DNA of 64,000 bases, taken from Rhizobium sp. P38BS-XIX. Its GTDB lineage: Bacteria > Pseudomonadota > Alphaproteobacteria > Rhizobiales > Rhizobiaceae. The stretch is from NCBI RefSeq assembly GCF_012641435.1, contig NZ_JABAIJ010000001.1:558001-622000 (forward strand). Reading direction: 5' to 3'. Numbering within the stretch: the stretch's first letter is position 1; every line of letters starts with the position of its first letter. The notes beneath the pieces were generated by a model. That model searched no databases, was not told the DNA's origin, and worked only from the letters and a program-made list of their open reading frames with translations. Position numbers and translations under genes: made by a program. Shown in pieces: positions 1-10,018 of the stretch.

Positions 1-906
1 GATGATCCAGTTCGACGAAAGCAAGGGCAGCAGCAGCGCACCGATAAGGCCGATAATGGCCATGATCGAGAGCAGGGGGCGTTTGTCGCGCAGGCGGTCG
101 GCCAGCAGCCCGAGCGGGATCTGGAAGACGAAATTGCCGACGCCCATGACCGTCAACAACAAGGCTGCCTGTGATTCGTTGAAGCCCAGCCGCGTCGCAT
201 AGCTGGTGAACAACGATCCGCCGCCGACGGTGACGGCGCCGAACACGAACACCGCTGCTGTCGCTGTCGGCACGAGGAAGATGTAGCGAACGAAATGCAA
301 CTCGGGCTTCTCGTCGACGATCGGGCTCTCGTTGCGGGCGATGAAGATAGGAATGGCCGCTGCCAGAATGATGCAGGCGCCAATGATGAAGGGCATGATG
401 CCTTCGCTGCCGACCACAGAAAAGAGTAGAGGGCCGGCGGCAAAGCCCAACGAAAAGACCGTGGAGTAAAGGCCGAGCACGAAGCCGCGCTTGGAAGGCG
501 GCGAGGCCGCATTGATCCAGAATTCCGACAGGATGAATAGGGTTGTCGTCGCACCGTGGAAGATGATGCGCAGCGGAAACCAGAGGAGCAGGTTTTCCGC
601 ATAGTAGAAGCCGAGCGAGCTGAGCGCAGAGAGCACCACTGCCCAGATCATCGTCTGCACCACGCCGAAGCGATGCGCGAGCTTGGTGGTGATGGTCGCA
701 GCCAGCATCGCCGCAATGCCCATCATGGCCGTATTCAGCCCGATCAGGCTCGAGGAGACGCCGCGCTTCTCGAGGATGATGCTGAGAAGCGGCAGGCCCA
801 GTCCGATGGCGATGCCGACGGCGGATACGGATGCAATGGCTGCGACGAGCGAGGGCCAGTGGATCTCTTCCACCTGGCCGAGCTTGCCGTTCGTCGGTTC
901 AGGCAT
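1..906 (-). CDS. MFS transporter, C-terminal part beyond the window
   Basis: Major facilitator superfamily transporter, probably an efflux or sugar/drug permease in the inner membrane; substrate unknown. The 302 visible residues begin MPEPTNGKLG, then run through regularly spaced hydrophobic segments (for example VAAIASVSAVGIAIGLGLP and AMMGIAAMLAATITT) separated by short basic loops such as AHRFG and ADRLRDKR, the usual MFS loop pattern after TM2 and TM8. The frame stays open to base 1, so the last membrane helices lie outside. It is the last visible member of the minus-strand run topA-rnr-DUF983, but a gap of about 300 bases separates it from the DUF983 gene, so it may have its own promoter. 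Family is clear; function is not. Confidence 0.85.
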   Translation of the reverse strand, partial: MPEPTNGKLGQVEEIHWPSLVAAIASVSAVGIAIGLGLPLLSIILEKRGVSSSLIGLNTAMMGIAAMLAATITTKLAHRFGVVQTMIWAVVLSALSSLGFYYAENLLLWFPLRIIFHGATTTLFILSEFWINAASPPSKRGFVLGLYSTVFSLGFAAGPLLFSVVGSEGIMPFIIGACIILAAAIPIFIARNESPIVDEKPELHFVRYIFLVPTATAAVFVFGAVTVGGGSLFTSYATRLGFNESQAALLLTVMGVGNFVFQIPLGLLADRLRDKRPLLSIMAIIGLIGALLLPLLSSNWII

Positions 907-1212
907 AAAAGCATCCTTGGAGCATGTGGCGACCGAATCGATCGGGACTGGATATATAGAAAGGCACGGCGCGGCCAAATTCAGGTGACGGGTCGGCTCT
1001 CATGAGATCGGTCATATCCCCCAGAATGATCCTTTCGACGCCCGGCATGTTCAGACAAGAAACTTTGTCCGTGTCAAGCCGTCGGGAGGTGAGAGGCTCC
1101 ATGGAACTACGAATATATCGTGAATTCACGCCGATCCTCGTCAAAGGTGGTATCAGTTCAGGGAAGGTCCTGCCCACCTTGCGGTCTGGCCGAGTTGAGT
1201 GGCGTGTGGATA
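907..1212. other. Intergenic region upstream of the MFS gene
   Basis: About 306 bases with no convincing gene. Open frames here on both strands have arginine-rich, shadow-like composition. On the minus strand a CTATATAT run about 40 bases before the MFS start resembles the rhizobial -10 element (CTATAT), but no matching -35 element is clear. Confidence 0.5.
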
Positions 1213-1668
1213 TCACGACCGACCGTTTCCCTGATCCCACTCGTCCGGTGTGTCGTCATGACCGCCGAAACCATGCATTCGCAAGGCCCATTGCAGACCA
1301 ATCACTCCACCCTTGATCGGCTGTATCATCGCAAGGGCGGCGATGATTGTGACGGCCCCCCAGATAACCAGATGCGCCCAGAGCGGCAGTTTCACCGTCA
1401 TGTCGGTCATCATGTAGCCGCCGACAACGATGTGACCTAGAACGAAGATCACGAGGTAAGGCGGTAGATCGTCAGCCCGCTGATGGAAAATCTCCTCACC
1501 GCAGACTGCACAGCGATCCACCGGCTTCAGGAAGGTGCGGAACAGTTTGCCCGTTCCGCAACGCGGGCAGCGATTGAGCATTCCACGAGAAATCGAGCGT
1601 CCGACCGGGCGCTGGTTTTCGTCGGCGCCGCCATAGCGAATGGGAGAATCGGATGGGTTGCCCGTCAT
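1213..1668 (-). CDS. DUF983 family membrane protein
   Basis: Small DUF983 protein of 151 residues, function unknown. Two CxxC pairs near residues 35-60 (CPRCG and CAVCG) suggest a zinc ribbon. They are followed by two hydrophobic segments (YLVIFVLGHIVVGGYMM and LVIWGAVTIIAALAMI), then an acidic tail. An ATG start follows a GGAAGAG ribosome-binding site. The gene lies 32 bases downstream of rnr and is probably cotranscribed with it, an arrangement common in alphaproteobacteria. A role near the membrane or in RNA/metal handling would be guesswork. Confidence 0.9.
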   Translation of the reverse strand: MTGNPSDSPIRYGGADENQRPVGRSISRGMLNRCPRCGTGKLFRTFLKPVDRCAVCGEEIFHQRADDLPPYLVIFVLGHIVVGGYMMTDMTVKLPLWAHLVIWGAVTIIAALAMIQPIKGGVIGLQWALRMHGFGGHDDTPDEWDQGNGRS

Positions 1669-1700
1669 GAACGCTCTTCCTTCTTGCCGGCGGCCGTCCT

Positions 1701-4088
1701 CTATCGGCGGCCGCGCGGCGGTCTCGTTCCAGGTGCCTTGCGCCCCTGATTCTTGTTCCGCCGGGTCGCTTTGTGAAACGAGCGTACCCCCGTTGGCATC
1801 TGCCGCCCCTCGCTCAGCATCTCGAAGCGCAGCGCGCCTGCAAGCGGCACAGCTTCCGCCAACCGCACCGTCACATCATCGCCGAGCCGGAAACCAAGGC
1901 CCGTCTTTTCTCCGGTCAATGCCTGATGCGCTTCATCGTAGATGAAGTAATCGGTGCCGAGCGTAGATATAGGGATGAAACCGTCCGCACCATAGTCGGG
2001 CAGGGTGACAAAAAGTCCCGACTTTGTGACGCCACCGACGCGCGCCTCGAACTCCGCGCCGACGCGTCCGGCCAAATGATGGGCGATCAAGCGGTCGACC
2101 GTCTCGCGCTCCGCCGCCATGGCGCGACGCTCGAATGTCGAGATCTCCGCCGCGATATCGTCGAGCGAAGCCTCTTCGTCCGGGGTAATCCCACCTTCGC
2201 CAAAGCCAAGTGAGCCGACCAGCGCACGATGGACGATCAAATCCGCATAGCGGCGGATGGGGGATGTAAAGTGCGCGTATTTCATCAGGTTCAGGCCGAA
2301 GTGCCCGATATTGTCCGGGCTGTAGATTGCCTGGCTCTGCGAGCGCAGCACCATCTCGTTGACCATCGTCTGATGCGGCGTGCCCTCGGCTTTCGCCAGG
2401 ATGCCGTTGAAGCTGTTGGCTCGCACATTGCCGCCCTTGGCGAGCGTGATGTCGAGCGTCGCCAGGAATTCGCGCAGGATCTCCTGCTTGGCGAGCGTCG
2501 GGCCGTCATGAATGCGGTATATGAGAACCTGCTTCCGCTTCTCCAGCGTTTCGGCAGCAGCGACGTTCGCCTGGATCATCATCTCCTCGATGAGCTTGTG
2601 CGCATCGAGGCGAGGCGGCACAAAGACGCGATCGACTGTGCCATCCGGCTTCAGCTGGATCTTGCGCTCGGGCATATCAAGCTCGAGCGGTTGGCGTCGG
2701 TCTCGGCCCTTCTTCATGATGTGGTAGGCGTGCCAGAGCGGCTTCAGGATCGGCTCCAGCATCGGGCCGGTCTTGTCGTCGGGCTGGCCGTCGATTGCCG
2801 CCTGCGCCTGCTGGTAGGAAAGCTTGGCCGCACTCTTCATCATGATACGATGGAAGGTGTGACCGGCCTTGCGGCCTTCCTTGGAAAAGATCATCCGCAC
2901 GGCGAGGGCAGGGCGATCGACGCCTTCTTTCAGCGAGCAGAGATCGTTGGAAATGCGCTCCGGCAGCATCGGGACGACGCGATCGGGGAAATAGACCGAA
3001 TTGCCGCGCTTGAGAGCTTCGCGATCCAACGGAGAATGGGGCCGCACATACCAGGAGACATCGGCGATGGCGACGGTGACGATCACACCGTCCGGATTGT
3101 CCGGCGATGGGTCCATTTCAGCATAGACGGCGTCGTCATGATCCTTGGCGTCGGCCGGGTCGATGGTGATCAGCGGCAGGCTGCGCCAATCCTCGCGGTG
3201 CGACATGGTCGCAGGCTTGGCGGCATCGGCCTCTGCAATGACGGGAGCCGGAAACACATGCGGGATGCCGTGCGCATGGATGGCAATCATCGAGATCGCC
3301 TTTTCGGACGCAACGGAACCGACAACGGACAGGACCTTGGCGCGCGCCAGACCGAAGCGGCCGAGGCGTGCGACTTCGACCTCGACCAGATCGCCGTCCT
3401 TCGCTCCGCCGGTGTAGTCCGGATCGATCACCATTTCCTCGCCACGCCGCTCGATAGGCATCAGCCGACCGCCGCCACCTGGCGTTTCGCGGAAGACGCC
3501 CATGGAGGCGCCTTGGCGCTTGTCGATCACCTTGATGATACGCGCCGTATAGGATGGACCGCCGCGATCCACGGCCGGGAAGATTTTCGCAAGGATGCGA
3601 TCGCCCATGCCGGCAACCGGAGCCTTGCCCTTGCCGTTGCGGCCAGCGGGAGAAGACGATTGCTTGACCATCACAGCCGGCGCGACACCGTTTTCGTCGG
3701 CCCATTCGGCGGGGCGACCGATCAGCATGCCGTCCTTGTCGCGCGTGGTGATATCGAGAACGGCGATTGGCGGCAAAGCGCCGGGGCGGATGAGCGACTT
3801 GCGGCTCTTCTGCACCATGCCTTCTTCTTCAAGCTCGCGCAGCAGGTTCTTCAGCGCGACGCGGCTTTCACCCTTCAGGCCGAAGGCTCTCGCCAGCTCA
3901 CGTTTGGACGCCTGTTCCGGATGATCGGCGATAAAGCGCAGGATCACCTCGCGCGGCGGCAGCTCGCCATGGATGATCGCCATCATCGGCTCGCTATCGC
4001 CGCCTGCGTTGCTTGCCTTACCGGCGCGGCCGGCTTTGCCGGAGCGCCGCTCCGACGATGGAATCCTGCCGCGTGGTTCTCTGCTCAC
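1701..4088 (-). CDS. rnr: Ribonuclease R
   Basis: 3'-5' processive exoribonuclease that degrades structured RNA and takes part in mRNA and rRNA quality control. The protein has 795 residues. An N-terminal winged-helix/cold-shock part is followed by the RNB catalytic domain, with the signature ITIDPADAKDHDDAVYAE carrying the metal-binding aspartates near residue 310. An S1 domain follows (VGGVTKSGLFVTL) and the tail is very basic (RRNKNQGRKAP). The start is GTG and overlaps the topA stop in GTGA, so the two genes are translationally coupled. The start is supported by the overlap and by the length being normal for RNase R. Confidence 0.96.
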   Translation of the reverse strand: MSREPRGRIPSSERRSGKAGRAGKASNAGGDSEPMMAIIHGELPPREVILRFIADHPEQASKRELARAFGLKGESRVALKNLLRELEEEGMVQKSRKSLIRPGALPPIAVLDITTRDKDGMLIGRPAEWADENGVAPAVMVKQSSSPAGRNGKGKAPVAGMGDRILAKIFPAVDRGGPSYTARIIKVIDKRQGASMGVFRETPGGGGRLMPIERRGEEMVIDPDYTGGAKDGDLVEVEVARLGRFGLARAKVLSVVGSVASEKAISMIAIHAHGIPHVFPAPVIAEADAAKPATMSHREDWRSLPLITIDPADAKDHDDAVYAEMDPSPDNPDGVIVTVAIADVSWYVRPHSPLDREALKRGNSVYFPDRVVPMLPERISNDLCSLKEGVDRPALAVRMIFSKEGRKAGHTFHRIMMKSAAKLSYQQAQAAIDGQPDDKTGPMLEPILKPLWHAYHIMKKGRDRRQPLELDMPERKIQLKPDGTVDRVFVPPRLDAHKLIEEMMIQANVAAAETLEKRKQVLIYRIHDGPTLAKQEILREFLATLDITLAKGGNVRANSFNGILAKAEGTPHQTMVNEMVLRSQSQAIYSPDNIGHFGLNLMKYAHFTSPIRRYADLIVHRALVGSLGFGEGGITPDEEASLDDIAAEISTFERRAMAAERETVDRLIAHHLAGRVGAEFEARVGGVTKSGLFVTLPDYGADGFIPISTLGTDYFIYDEAHQALTGEKTGLGFRLGDDVTVRLAEAVPLAGALRFEMLSEGRQMPTGVRSFHKATRRNKNQGRKAPGTRPPRGRR

Positions 4089-6757
4089 TCTGCACTCTTC
4101 TTTTTCGCTGCCGTCTTGGCCGCCGGCTTCTTTGCAGCAGCCTTCGGCTTGGCGGTTGTTTTCGTCGCCTTCGCACCTGCCGCCGCGGCCTTTGCCTTGG
4201 CGGGTGCCTTCTTCGTCGTGCCGCCGCTCTTGCCGGCCTTGGCCACGATCAGGGCGAGAGCTTCCTCGACGGTGATGGCTTGCGGATCCGTACCCTTCGG
4301 CAGCGTGGCATTGACCTTGCCCCAGTTGACATAGGGGCCGTATTTGCCGTCGCGGACGGTAATCAAGCCGCCGCCGTCTGGATGCTCGCCGAGATCCTTC
4401 AAGGCCGTGGGCGTGCCGCCGCGTGCCCTGCCGCCCGCCTTGTTCTGCTTTTCGGCAAGAACGGTAACAGCGCGGTTCAGACCCACGGTAAAGACATCCT
4501 CGACACTCTCGAGATTGGCGTAGCTGCCATCATGCAAGAGGAACGGCCCATAACGGCCGATACCGGAAGAGATCATCTTGCCGCTTTCCGGATGCTTGCC
4601 GATATCGCGCGGGAGCGAGATCAAGGCCATCGCCTTTTCGTAGTCGATCTCCTCGGGCTTCCATCCCTTCGGCAGCGAGGCACGCTTTGCCTCTTTGCCG
4701 TCGCCACGCTGAATATAGGGGCCGAAACGGCCAGAACGCAGCGTCAGCTCTTCGCCGGTGACGGGATCCGCACCGAGCGCCTTCGGCTCGTTCAACCCAC
4801 TGGATTCGGCCTCTGCGCCGCCTTCGGAGGAAAGCTGGCGGGTGTAATTGCATTCCGGATAGTTCGAGCAACCGACGAAGGCGCCGTATTTGCCGAGCTT
4901 CAGGGACAAATTGCCCGTGCCGCAAACCTGGCAGATGCGCGGATCGCTGCCGTCCTCACGCTTCGGGAAGACGAGCGGCGCCAGAGCCTCGTTCAGTGCG
5001 TCGAGGACATTGGTGACGCGCAGTTCCTTGGTATCTTCGATCTGGGCAAAGAAATCGCTCCAGAAGTCGCGGAGCACGTCTTTCCAATTCAGTTCACCTG
5101 CGGAGATGCGGTCGAGCTTTTCCTCGAGATCGGCGGTGAAATCGTATTCGACATACTTGGTGAAGAAGCTTTCGAGGAAGGCTGTGACCAGCCGACCCTT
5201 TGCCTGCGGCAGAAGCTTGCGCTTGTCGATGGTCACATAGTCGCGGTCACGTAGGGTCGCAAGCGTCGCCGCATAGGTGGAGGGACGGCCGATGCCGAGC
5301 TCTTCCATCTTCTTGATCAGCGATGCTTCCGAATAGCGCGGTGGCGGCTCGGTAAAATGCTGGGTCGAGTTGATCTTCTGCTTGGCGAGGTTTTCGCGCG
5401 CATTGATCTCCGGCAGGCGGCCGCCTTCCTCGCTGTCGTCGCTCTGCTCGCCATCTTCTTTCTGGTCGGTATAGGCGGCGATGAAGCCATCGAAACGAAT
5501 GACGGAACCGACGGCGCGCAGACCGGCCATCTTGCCGCCATTGTCGGCGAGAATTTCGACGGTCGTGCGCTCGATTTCAGCCGATGCCATCTGGCTGGCG
5601 ATGCCGCGCTTCCAGATCAGATCGTAAAGCCTGAGCTGGTCGTCATCAAGGAACTTGCGGATGCGATCAGGCACACGATCAAAATCGGTCGGACGGATCG
5701 CCTCGTGCGCTTCCTGGGCATTCTTTGCCTTGGTGGAATAGAAGCGGGGCTTTTCCGGCAGGTAACGGTCGCCGAACTGATTGGCTATGGCGCGGCGCGA
5801 CGCATCGATCGCTTCCGGCGCCATCTGCACGCCGTCGGTACGCATATAAGTGATGAGACCGACCGTTTCACCGCCGATGTCGACGCCTTCGTAGAGCTTC
5901 TGCGCGACCTGCATGGTGCGAGACGCGGAGAAGCCGAGCTTCGAAGACGCGGCCTGCTGCAGGGTCGAAGTGGTGAAGGGCGGGCTCGGATTACGCTTGA
6001 CCGGCTTGGCTTCGACGGTGTCGACGAGATAGGACGCGCCTTCCAGCAGAGCCTTCAGCCGGCCGGCATCTTCGCCATTGCTGACGGCGCGCGGCGGCAG
6101 GCGCTTGCCATCAGCCGAGACCAGGCGTGCCTCGAATTCGTCACCGCGTGGTGTCTTCAGGATGGCCGAGAGATTCCAGTATTCCTCGGAGATGAAGCGC
6201 TCGATCTCGGATTCACGATCGCAGACGAGACGCAACGCCACGGACTGCACGCGGCCGGCCGAACGAGCGCCCGGCAGCTTGCGCCACAGAACTGGTGATA
6301 GGTTGAAGCCGACAAGATAGTCGAGAGCGCGGCGGGCGAGATAGGCGTCGACCAGCGGCACATCGATATCGCGCGGGTCGGCCATCGCATCGAGCACGGC
6401 CTTCTTGGTAATGGCGTTGAAGACGACGCGCTTGACAGGCTTGCCGTTGAGCACGCGCTTCTTGTTAAGAAGGTCGAGCACATGCCAGGAAATTGCTTCG
6501 CCTTCGCGATCCGGGTCGGTCGCGAGGAACAGGCTGTCGGAGGATTTCACCGCATCGGCGATGTCCTTCATGCGCTTTTGCGAAGCGCCATCGACTTCCC
6601 ACAGCATTTCGAAATCCTGATCCGGCAGCACCGAACCGTCTTTGGCGGGCAGGTCGCGTACATGGCCGAAGGAAGCAAGAACCTTATATCCGGGTCCCAG
6701 ATATTTGTTGATTGTCTTGGCCTTGGCAGGCGATTCCACCACTACTACATTCATCAT
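4085..6757 (-). CDS. topA: DNA topoisomerase I
   Basis: Type IA topoisomerase that relaxes negative supercoils. The N-terminal Toprim domain begins NVVVVESPAKAKTINKYLG and contains DPDREGEAISW. The catalytic tyrosine is in GLITYMRTDG. One clear four-cysteine zinc finger is visible (CQVCGTGN...CSNYPEC), followed by repeated KYGPYV/RYGPFL motifs and a long Lys/Ala-rich tail that should bind DNA nonspecifically. Two adjacent ATG codons (6757 and 6754) can start it, with an in-frame TTG just before. I used 6757, which lies about six bases after AGAG. The gene sits between dprA and rnr, a conserved alphaproteobacterial order. Confidence 0.96.
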   Translation of the reverse strand: MMNVVVVESPAKAKTINKYLGPGYKVLASFGHVRDLPAKDGSVLPDQDFEMLWEVDGASQKRMKDIADAVKSSDSLFLATDPDREGEAISWHVLDLLNKKRVLNGKPVKRVVFNAITKKAVLDAMADPRDIDVPLVDAYLARRALDYLVGFNLSPVLWRKLPGARSAGRVQSVALRLVCDRESEIERFISEEYWNLSAILKTPRGDEFEARLVSADGKRLPPRAVSNGEDAGRLKALLEGASYLVDTVEAKPVKRNPSPPFTTSTLQQAASSKLGFSASRTMQVAQKLYEGVDIGGETVGLITYMRTDGVQMAPEAIDASRRAIANQFGDRYLPEKPRFYSTKAKNAQEAHEAIRPTDFDRVPDRIRKFLDDDQLRLYDLIWKRGIASQMASAEIERTTVEILADNGGKMAGLRAVGSVIRFDGFIAAYTDQKEDGEQSDDSEEGGRLPEINARENLAKQKINSTQHFTEPPPRYSEASLIKKMEELGIGRPSTYAATLATLRDRDYVTIDKRKLLPQAKGRLVTAFLESFFTKYVEYDFTADLEEKLDRISAGELNWKDVLRDFWSDFFAQIEDTKELRVTNVLDALNEALAPLVFPKREDGSDPRICQVCGTGNLSLKLGKYGAFVGCSNYPECNYTRQLSSEGGAEAESSGLNEPKALGADPVTGEELTLRSGRFGPYIQRGDGKEAKRASLPKGWKPEEIDYEKAMALISLPRDIGKHPESGKMISSGIGRYGPFLLHDGSYANLESVEDVFTVGLNRAVTVLAEKQNKAGGRARGGTPTALKDLGEHPDGGGLITVRDGKYGPYVNWGKVNATLPKGTDPQAITVEEALALIVAKAGKSGGTTKKAPAKAKAAAAGAKATKTTAKPKAAAKKPAAKTAAKKKSAE

Positions 6758-6929
6758 CAAGTCTCTGAATACGAGGTCATGCCGATAAAAGGCACTTGAG
6801 AAACCGGGCTTTTCCGTGTTCCCGGCTTTCCGACATGGACAGGGAATTCGTCGCGGTCAAGAGGCGAAGTCGATTTTTGCCGTCGACGCGGCGGTGCGAT
6901 GCTTAGAACTGGTATGCCTGTCACAATTT

Positions 6930-8078
6930 TCAATCCACCATCGAAATCGATACCAGTCCACCGGGGTGGCGATGCAATCGCCCGGCTATGTCCAATTCCA
7001 GAAGTATCGAATGAACAGCAGATATCGGCAGTCCGGTATGGCGAACGATATCGTCAATCTCGACCGGCGTCGGTCCCAGCGCATCGACGATGTGATCGCG
7101 CTCGGCATCGTCAGGCGGCACGGACATCGGCTTGCGTGTCTCGACAGGAGCCGCGATCGGGCGCGGATGAAAAAGGTCGGGTTCGGCGAGCGGGCGAAGC
7201 GCCTCGACCACATCCTCAGGCTTGGTCACGATCATCGCGCCGTCCTTGAGAAGGCCGTTGGTGCCTTCGCAACGAGGGTCGAGCGGTGAGCCGGGAACGG
7301 CAAAGACAAGTCTGCCGAACTCTCCGCCAAGCCGCGCGGTAATCAGTGAGCCGGACCGGGTGGCGGCTTCGACGACCACCACACCCAAGGAAATTCCGGC
7401 GATCAAGCGATTACGGCGAGGAAAGTCGCGCGCCCGCGGCTCCCATCCGAACGGCATTTCGCTGACGGCCAGTCCGTTGCCATCCCATATATTATGGAGC
7501 AGACCGATATTCTCGGGAGGGTAGGGCTTGTCGAGTCCGCCTGCCATGGCGGCGATAGTTCCCGTTTCCAGGCTGGCGCGATGGGCTGCCGTATCGATGC
7601 CGCGCGCCAGGCCGGAGACCACGGTATAGCCAGCCTCGCCGCAGGTGCGGGCAATCATGGCCGTGAATTTGGCGCCGCTGATCGAAGCATTTCGCGATCC
7701 GACCATGCCGATCGCGGGTCGGGTCGCGGTTGGCATGTTGCCCTTGACCGCCAGCAGCGGCGGCGCGCCGTCGATCTCTCTGAGCGCAGGCGGGTAGTCC
7801 GGCTCGCCGATGCCGATAAAGCGCGCACCAAAACGATGAGCAGCTTCCAGCTCCCGCACGGCATCGCGTTCGTCGGCGATACGAATGGCTCGTGTGGAGC
7901 CGCCGCGTTGTGACAGTTCCGGCAGCGCGGCGAGTGCTGCTTCTGCGGAACCGTAATGTTGGATGAGATCGCGAAAGGTCGTGGGACCGACATTGTCGGA
8001 GCGGATGAGCCTGAGCCAGGCAATCCTTTGTTTTTCGGTCAGCGCAACTCCGGTTCGTCTTGCGCTGCCTCCGTCCAT
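6930..8078 (-). CDS. dprA: DNA-processing protein DprA
   Basis: DprA/Smf family protein. It binds incoming single-stranded DNA and loads RecA during transformation; in non-competent bacteria its role is less clear. The 382-residue protein has the Rossmann-like DNA_processg_A domain, with GMVGSRNAS, VVSGLARGIDTAAHRASL, and RNRLIAGIS followed by VVVEAATRSGSLITAR. A C-terminal winged-helix (DML1-like) domain covers roughly the last 65 residues (DHIVDALGPTPVEIDDIV). The start was placed at the ATG that overlaps the plsY stop by one base (TAATG). A longer frame upstream exists but would overlap plsY entirely. Confidence 0.94.
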   Translation of the reverse strand: MDGGSARRTGVALTEKQRIAWLRLIRSDNVGPTTFRDLIQHYGSAEAALAALPELSQRGGSTRAIRIADERDAVRELEAAHRFGARFIGIGEPDYPPALREIDGAPPLLAVKGNMPTATRPAIGMVGSRNASISGAKFTAMIARTCGEAGYTVVSGLARGIDTAAHRASLETGTIAAMAGGLDKPYPPENIGLLHNIWDGNGLAVSEMPFGWEPRARDFPRRNRLIAGISLGVVVVEAATRSGSLITARLGGEFGRLVFAVPGSPLDPRCEGTNGLLKDGAMIVTKPEDVVEALRPLAEPDLFHPRPIAAPVETRKPMSVPPDDAERDHIVDALGPTPVEIDDIVRHTGLPISAVHSILLELDIAGRLHRHPGGLVSISMVD

Positions 8079-8695
8079 TAACCCTTCGCTCCGATCTTGC
8101 TTTCCGTGCCCGTCGTCAGCCGGGCAATATTGGCTCTGTGCTTGTACCAGGAGATGACCGTCATCAGCGCCATGGCTGCGGCAATTTTGTCGACACCCAA
8201 TATCCACAATACAACTGGTATGACAAGAGTTGCAACCAGAGCGGAGAGCGAGGAATAGCGGGTGGTGAAGGCGATCACCAGCCAAACGATGGCGAAAATC
8301 AATGCCATGAGCCATGCAAGGCCAAGCAGGATGCCGAGATAGGTCGCAACACCCTTGCCGCCCTTGAAGCCGATCCAGACCGGAAAGATATGGCCGATGA
8401 AGGCGGCAAAGCCAGCCAGCACGGCAGCGTCCTCACCGAAGAAATGCGAGACGATCAGAACCGCCGCGGTGCCCTTCAGCGCGTCGAGCAAGAGCGTCGC
8501 CGCCGCAAGCCCCTTGTTGCCCGTGCGCAGCACATTCGTCGCGCCGATATTGCCCGATCCGATATTGCGGACGTCGCCGAGGCCGGCCATTCGCGTCAGC
8601 AGCAGACCAAAGGGAATGGAGCCGAGCAGGTAGCCGATGACGAGGGCGGCAAGCGCCGTCTGCGGGGTCAGCTGCCAAGTCCAGAAATCCGCCAT
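8078..8695 (-). CDS. plsY: Acyl-phosphate:glycerol-3-phosphate acyltransferase
   Basis: PlsY makes lysophosphatidic acid from acyl-phosphate and glycerol-3-phosphate, the first committed step of phospholipid synthesis, in the inner membrane. It is about 205 residues with multiple membrane segments. The three conserved loops are visible: GSIPFG with [11 protein letters not shown], the glycine-rich [10 protein letters not shown], and HRANIARL near the C-terminus. GTG at 8698 directly precedes ATG at 8695; both fit GGAGA upstream. The stop shares a base with the dprA start. The pairing with pyrimidine genes upstream is positional only. Confidence 0.95.
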   Translation of the reverse strand: MADFWTWQLTPQTALAALVIGYLLGSIPFGLLLTRMAGLGDVRNIGSGNIGATNVLRTGNKGLAAATLLLDALKGTAAVLIVSHFFGEDAAVLAGFAAFIGHIFPVWIGFKGGKGVATYLGILLGLAWLMALIFAIVWLVIAFTTRYSSLSALVATLVIPVVLWILGVDKIAAAMALMTVISWYKHRANIARLTTGTESKIGAKG

Positions 8696-8728
8696 CACGT
8701 CTTATTCTCCGTAAACCCGGGGCGTGCC

Positions 8729-10018
8729 TTAAAGGCTGTGAACCAGCTTGCCGGCGACATAGGTTGCAACCGCCCGGCCGCTCATTCTCGCATCCTCGAA
8801 GGGTGTATTTTTCGACCGCGACAAAAGCATGTCTTTGGCGACAAGCCAAGGCTCGTCGAGATCGACCAGCGCGATATCCGCCTTGGCGCCCGGCTTCAAC
8901 GTTCCGGCGTCCAATCCGAAAATTTGCGCCGGCCGCGTGGAAAGCGCATCGACCAGCCGCATCAGCCCGACCTGGCCGCTATGATAGAGCCGGAGTGCGG
9001 CCGGCAGCAGGGTCTCGAGTCCGACGGCACCGTCTTCGGCCTCACCGAACGGCAGGCGCTTCGTATCGACGTCCTGCGGATCGTGCGAGGAGACGATGAT
9101 ATCGATGGTGCCGTCCGCCAGCGCGTCGATCATGCCGGTGCGATCGTCCTCGGAGCGAAGCGGCGGGTAGAGCTTGAAGAAGGTCCGGTATTCGCCGATA
9201 TCGTTTTCGTTGAGCGCGAGATTGTTGATGGAAATGCCGCAAGTGACCTTTGCGCCGCGCGAGCGGGCAAGGCGAATGGCTTCGGCTGATTCCGGCACCG
9301 AGATCATGGCAGCATGATAATGGCTGCGCGTCAGCGCGGCGACGCGCAGATCCCGCTCAAGCGGAATGAGCTCTGCTTCCTTCGGGATGCCCGATAGCCC
9401 GAGCCAGCTCGCGAGCAAGCCTTCGTGCATGACGCCATTCGCGCCAAGATACTTGTCACGGGTCTCGCAGGAGATCACCGCACCGAACTCACGTGCGTAA
9501 GTCATCACACGCCGCAGAACCTGGGTATCATAGATCGCGGAATGCGCGTCCGTGAAGACAACGGCTCCGGCTTCCCGCAGCAGACCGATCTCCGTCATTT
9601 CTTCGCCGGCAAGCCCCTTGGTGAGCGCGGCGGCCGGATAGACATTGACGACGGCGGTGTCACGAGCCGTCTTCTTGACGAACTCGACCAGCGCGATGTC
9701 GTCGATAACAGGATCGGTATCCGGCATCATGATGAAGGAGGTTACGCCGCCGGCCGCTGCCGCGCGGCTTGCCGACGCAATCGTTTCGCGATGCTCGCCG
9801 CCGGGTTCGCCGACATGAACGCGCGCATCGACCAGGCCGGGAATGGCGACGAGGCCGTTGCAGTCGCGAACGGTCGCGCCTTTTGGGACAGCGTGGCTTT
9901 TCGCATCCTTGCCCGAGGCAACGATCACGCCGTCTTCGACAACAATCGCACCAACCTCATCGAGATCGCGGGAAGGGTCGATGATGCGGACGTTCTGCAG
10001 GACGATCGAGTTGCTCAT
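8729..10018 (-). CDS. pyrX: Dihydroorotase-like protein, probably non-catalytic (PyrX/PyrC')
   Basis: Amidohydrolase-fold homologue of type I dihydroorotase, 429 residues, overlapping pyrB by four bases (ATGA). The metal-site residues of active enzymes are mostly lost. The usual D-x-H-x-H is [10 protein letters not shown], so the first His is Arg; the HCED region is SCETRD; HIQHVS is replaced by HAAMIS; PHH is replaced by INN; and TDHAPH is replaced by SSHDPQ. In Pseudomonas a similar inactive homologue encoded just after pyrB is needed to assemble the aspartate transcarbamoylase dodecamer, and I infer the same structural role here. A genuine dihydroorotase should then be encoded elsewhere in the genome. 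Automatic annotation would call this pyrC. Confidence 0.88.
   Translation of the reverse strand: MSNSIVLQNVRIIDPSRDLDEVGAIVVEDGVIVASGKDAKSHAVPKGATVRDCNGLVAIPGLVDARVHVGEPGGEHRETIASASRAAAAGGVTSFIMMPDTDPVIDDIALVEFVKKTARDTAVVNVYPAAALTKGLAGEEMTEIGLLREAGAVVFTDAHSAIYDTQVLRRVMTYAREFGAVISCETRDKYLGANGVMHEGLLASWLGLSGIPKEAELIPLERDLRVAALTRSHYHAAMISVPESAEAIRLARSRGAKVTCGISINNLALNENDIGEYRTFFKLYPPLRSEDDRTGMIDALADGTIDIIVSSHDPQDVDTKRLPFGEAEDGAVGLETLLPAALRLYHSGQVGLMRLVDALSTRPAQIFGLDAGTLKPGAKADIALVDLDEPWLVAKDMLLSRSKNTPFEDARMSGRAVATYVAGKLVHSL

Noticed and set aside
899..1240. Minus-strand open frame of 113 codons overlapping the MFS start
   Set aside because: Arginine-rich shadow composition, covers the MFS promoter region and has no family resemblance.
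2229..4334. Long plus-strand open frame opposite rnr
   Set aside because: Antisense to a well-supported RNase R gene; the sequence is a complement shadow with no domain.
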